44,346 nt of DNA from Acetobacteraceae bacterium AT-5844 (GTDB lineage Bacteria > Pseudomonadota > Alphaproteobacteria > Acetobacterales > Acetobacteraceae), in NCBI GenBank assembly GCA_000245075.1, contig JH599933.1, positions 1 to 44,346 of the forward strand. Direction: 5' to 3'. A program made the translations under genes and the position numbers. A model generated the notes under the pieces. That model saw nothing but the letters and a program-made list of their open reading frames with translations, had not been told where the DNA came from and did no database searches. Numbering within the stretch: the stretch's first letter is position 1; the number at the start of each line of letters is the position of its first letter. Positions 44,067 to 44,346 of this stretch are shown in pieces.

Positions 44067-44346
44067 TCAGCGCGCGGCGGGCGCGTTGCCGATGACGACG
44101 TTGCCGCGGAAGTCGAGGCCCACATCGGCGCGGGTGCCATTGCGCATGCCCTGGCCGCGCCAGACGCCTTGCTCGTCCTTCCGCAGGTTCTGGACGTCGG
44201 TGAAGCCGGCCTCCTCAATGCGGCGGCGTGCCTGTCCTTCGGTGAAGCTGTTGGCGCCGGCGGCGGGGGTGGCCGTGGTCGGCGGCCCTTCGGAGCGCTG
44301 CGGCGTGCCGGGCTGGGCAGGCGCGCCAGGCTGAGTGGGCGTGCCG
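44067..44346 (-). CDS. Hypothetical protein with C-terminal PepSY/BON-like segment (N-terminus outside the window)
   Basis: Only the last 93 residues are present. A Pro/Gln/Gly/Thr-rich linker (GTPTQPGAPAQPGTPQ) is followed by a folded segment, SFTEGQARRRIEEAGFTDVQ and VWRGQGMRNGTRADVGLDFR, whose helix-turn-strand pattern resembles PepSY-type modules of exported proteins. Low-complexity proline/glutamine linkers are usual in periplasmic proteins. The gene ends 23 bases before the stress-protein-like gene on the same strand. Full function cannot be assigned. Confidence 0.65.
   Translation of the reverse strand, partial: GTPTQPGAPAQPGTPQRSEGPPTTATPAAGANSFTEGQARRRIEEAGFTDVQNLRKDEQGVWRGQGMRNGTRADVGLDFRGNVVIGNAPAAR

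Overview
The window is a high-GC chromosomal segment from an alphaproteobacterium, most likely of the Acetobacteraceae (Roseomonas-like). The reasons are very GC-rich codon use, a cckA-like kinase / recA / rarA / alaS neighbourhood, an alphaproteobacterial SOS box (GAAC-N7-GAAC) before recA, an ECF41 sigma factor, and orphan Bug-type periplasmic receptors next to catabolic genes. Nearly all space is coded. There is no rRNA operon, CRISPR array, prophage or recognisable insertion sequence.

Layout. 1-2.6 kb: a cut-off quinate/shikimate dehydrogenase-like gene, divergent from a Bug receptor and a TetR regulator. 2.7-8.5 kb: a lower-GC stretch with a small DUF883-like protein, a DUF4214 protein, the cyanide-insensitive quinol oxidase genes cydAB, a 1-kb stretch without convincing genes, and tRNA-Ser(GGA). 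8.9-10.6 kb: speD and speE with an intrinsic terminator between them. 10.9-13.8 kb: CckA-like hybrid kinase and recA. 13.8-17.4 kb: AsmA-like protein and RluC/D-type pseudouridine synthase. 17.4-20 kb: a lone AbrB-type protein and a MocR regulator divergent from a PNPOx-family protein. 20-21.9 kb: nsrR and hmp with two NsrR-type dyads.

21.9-24.4 kb: GntR regulator divergent from a type II dehydroquinase homologue and a second Bug receptor. 24.4-25.8 kb: carboxymuconolactone-decarboxylase-type protein plus an ECF41 sigma factor behind a textbook ECF41 promoter. 25.8-29.9 kb: crcB, TetR, enoyl-CoA hydratase, rarA and a secreted DUF3060-like protein. 29.9-33.7 kb: alaS overlapping a P1 (DmpA-type) peptidase gene. 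33.7-36.1 kb: a lower-GC cassette with a DMT exporter broken by an in-frame TAG, an AdaA-type methyl-phosphotriester sensor and a VOC protein. 36.1-40 kb: bluB, a nucleotide-sugar epimerase and a TPR-glycosyltransferase. 40.1-44.3 kb: nhaA behind a pseudoknotted leader, a TrmN6-like methyltransferase, a polyprenyl diphosphate synthase and two stress/envelope-type proteins, the last cut by the window edge.

The strongest unusual points are: (1) the GntR-controlled dehydroquinase homologue has Phe and Tyr where the family has active-site His and Arg, suggesting a different substrate; (2) the nhaA leader can form an H-type pseudoknot plus a hairpin ending at the Shine-Dalgarno sequence, a candidate ion-sensing riboswitch; (3) the lone AbrB-type gene is flanked by two related AT-rich palindromes. 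All functional calls rest on recognising motifs by eye; no search was run.
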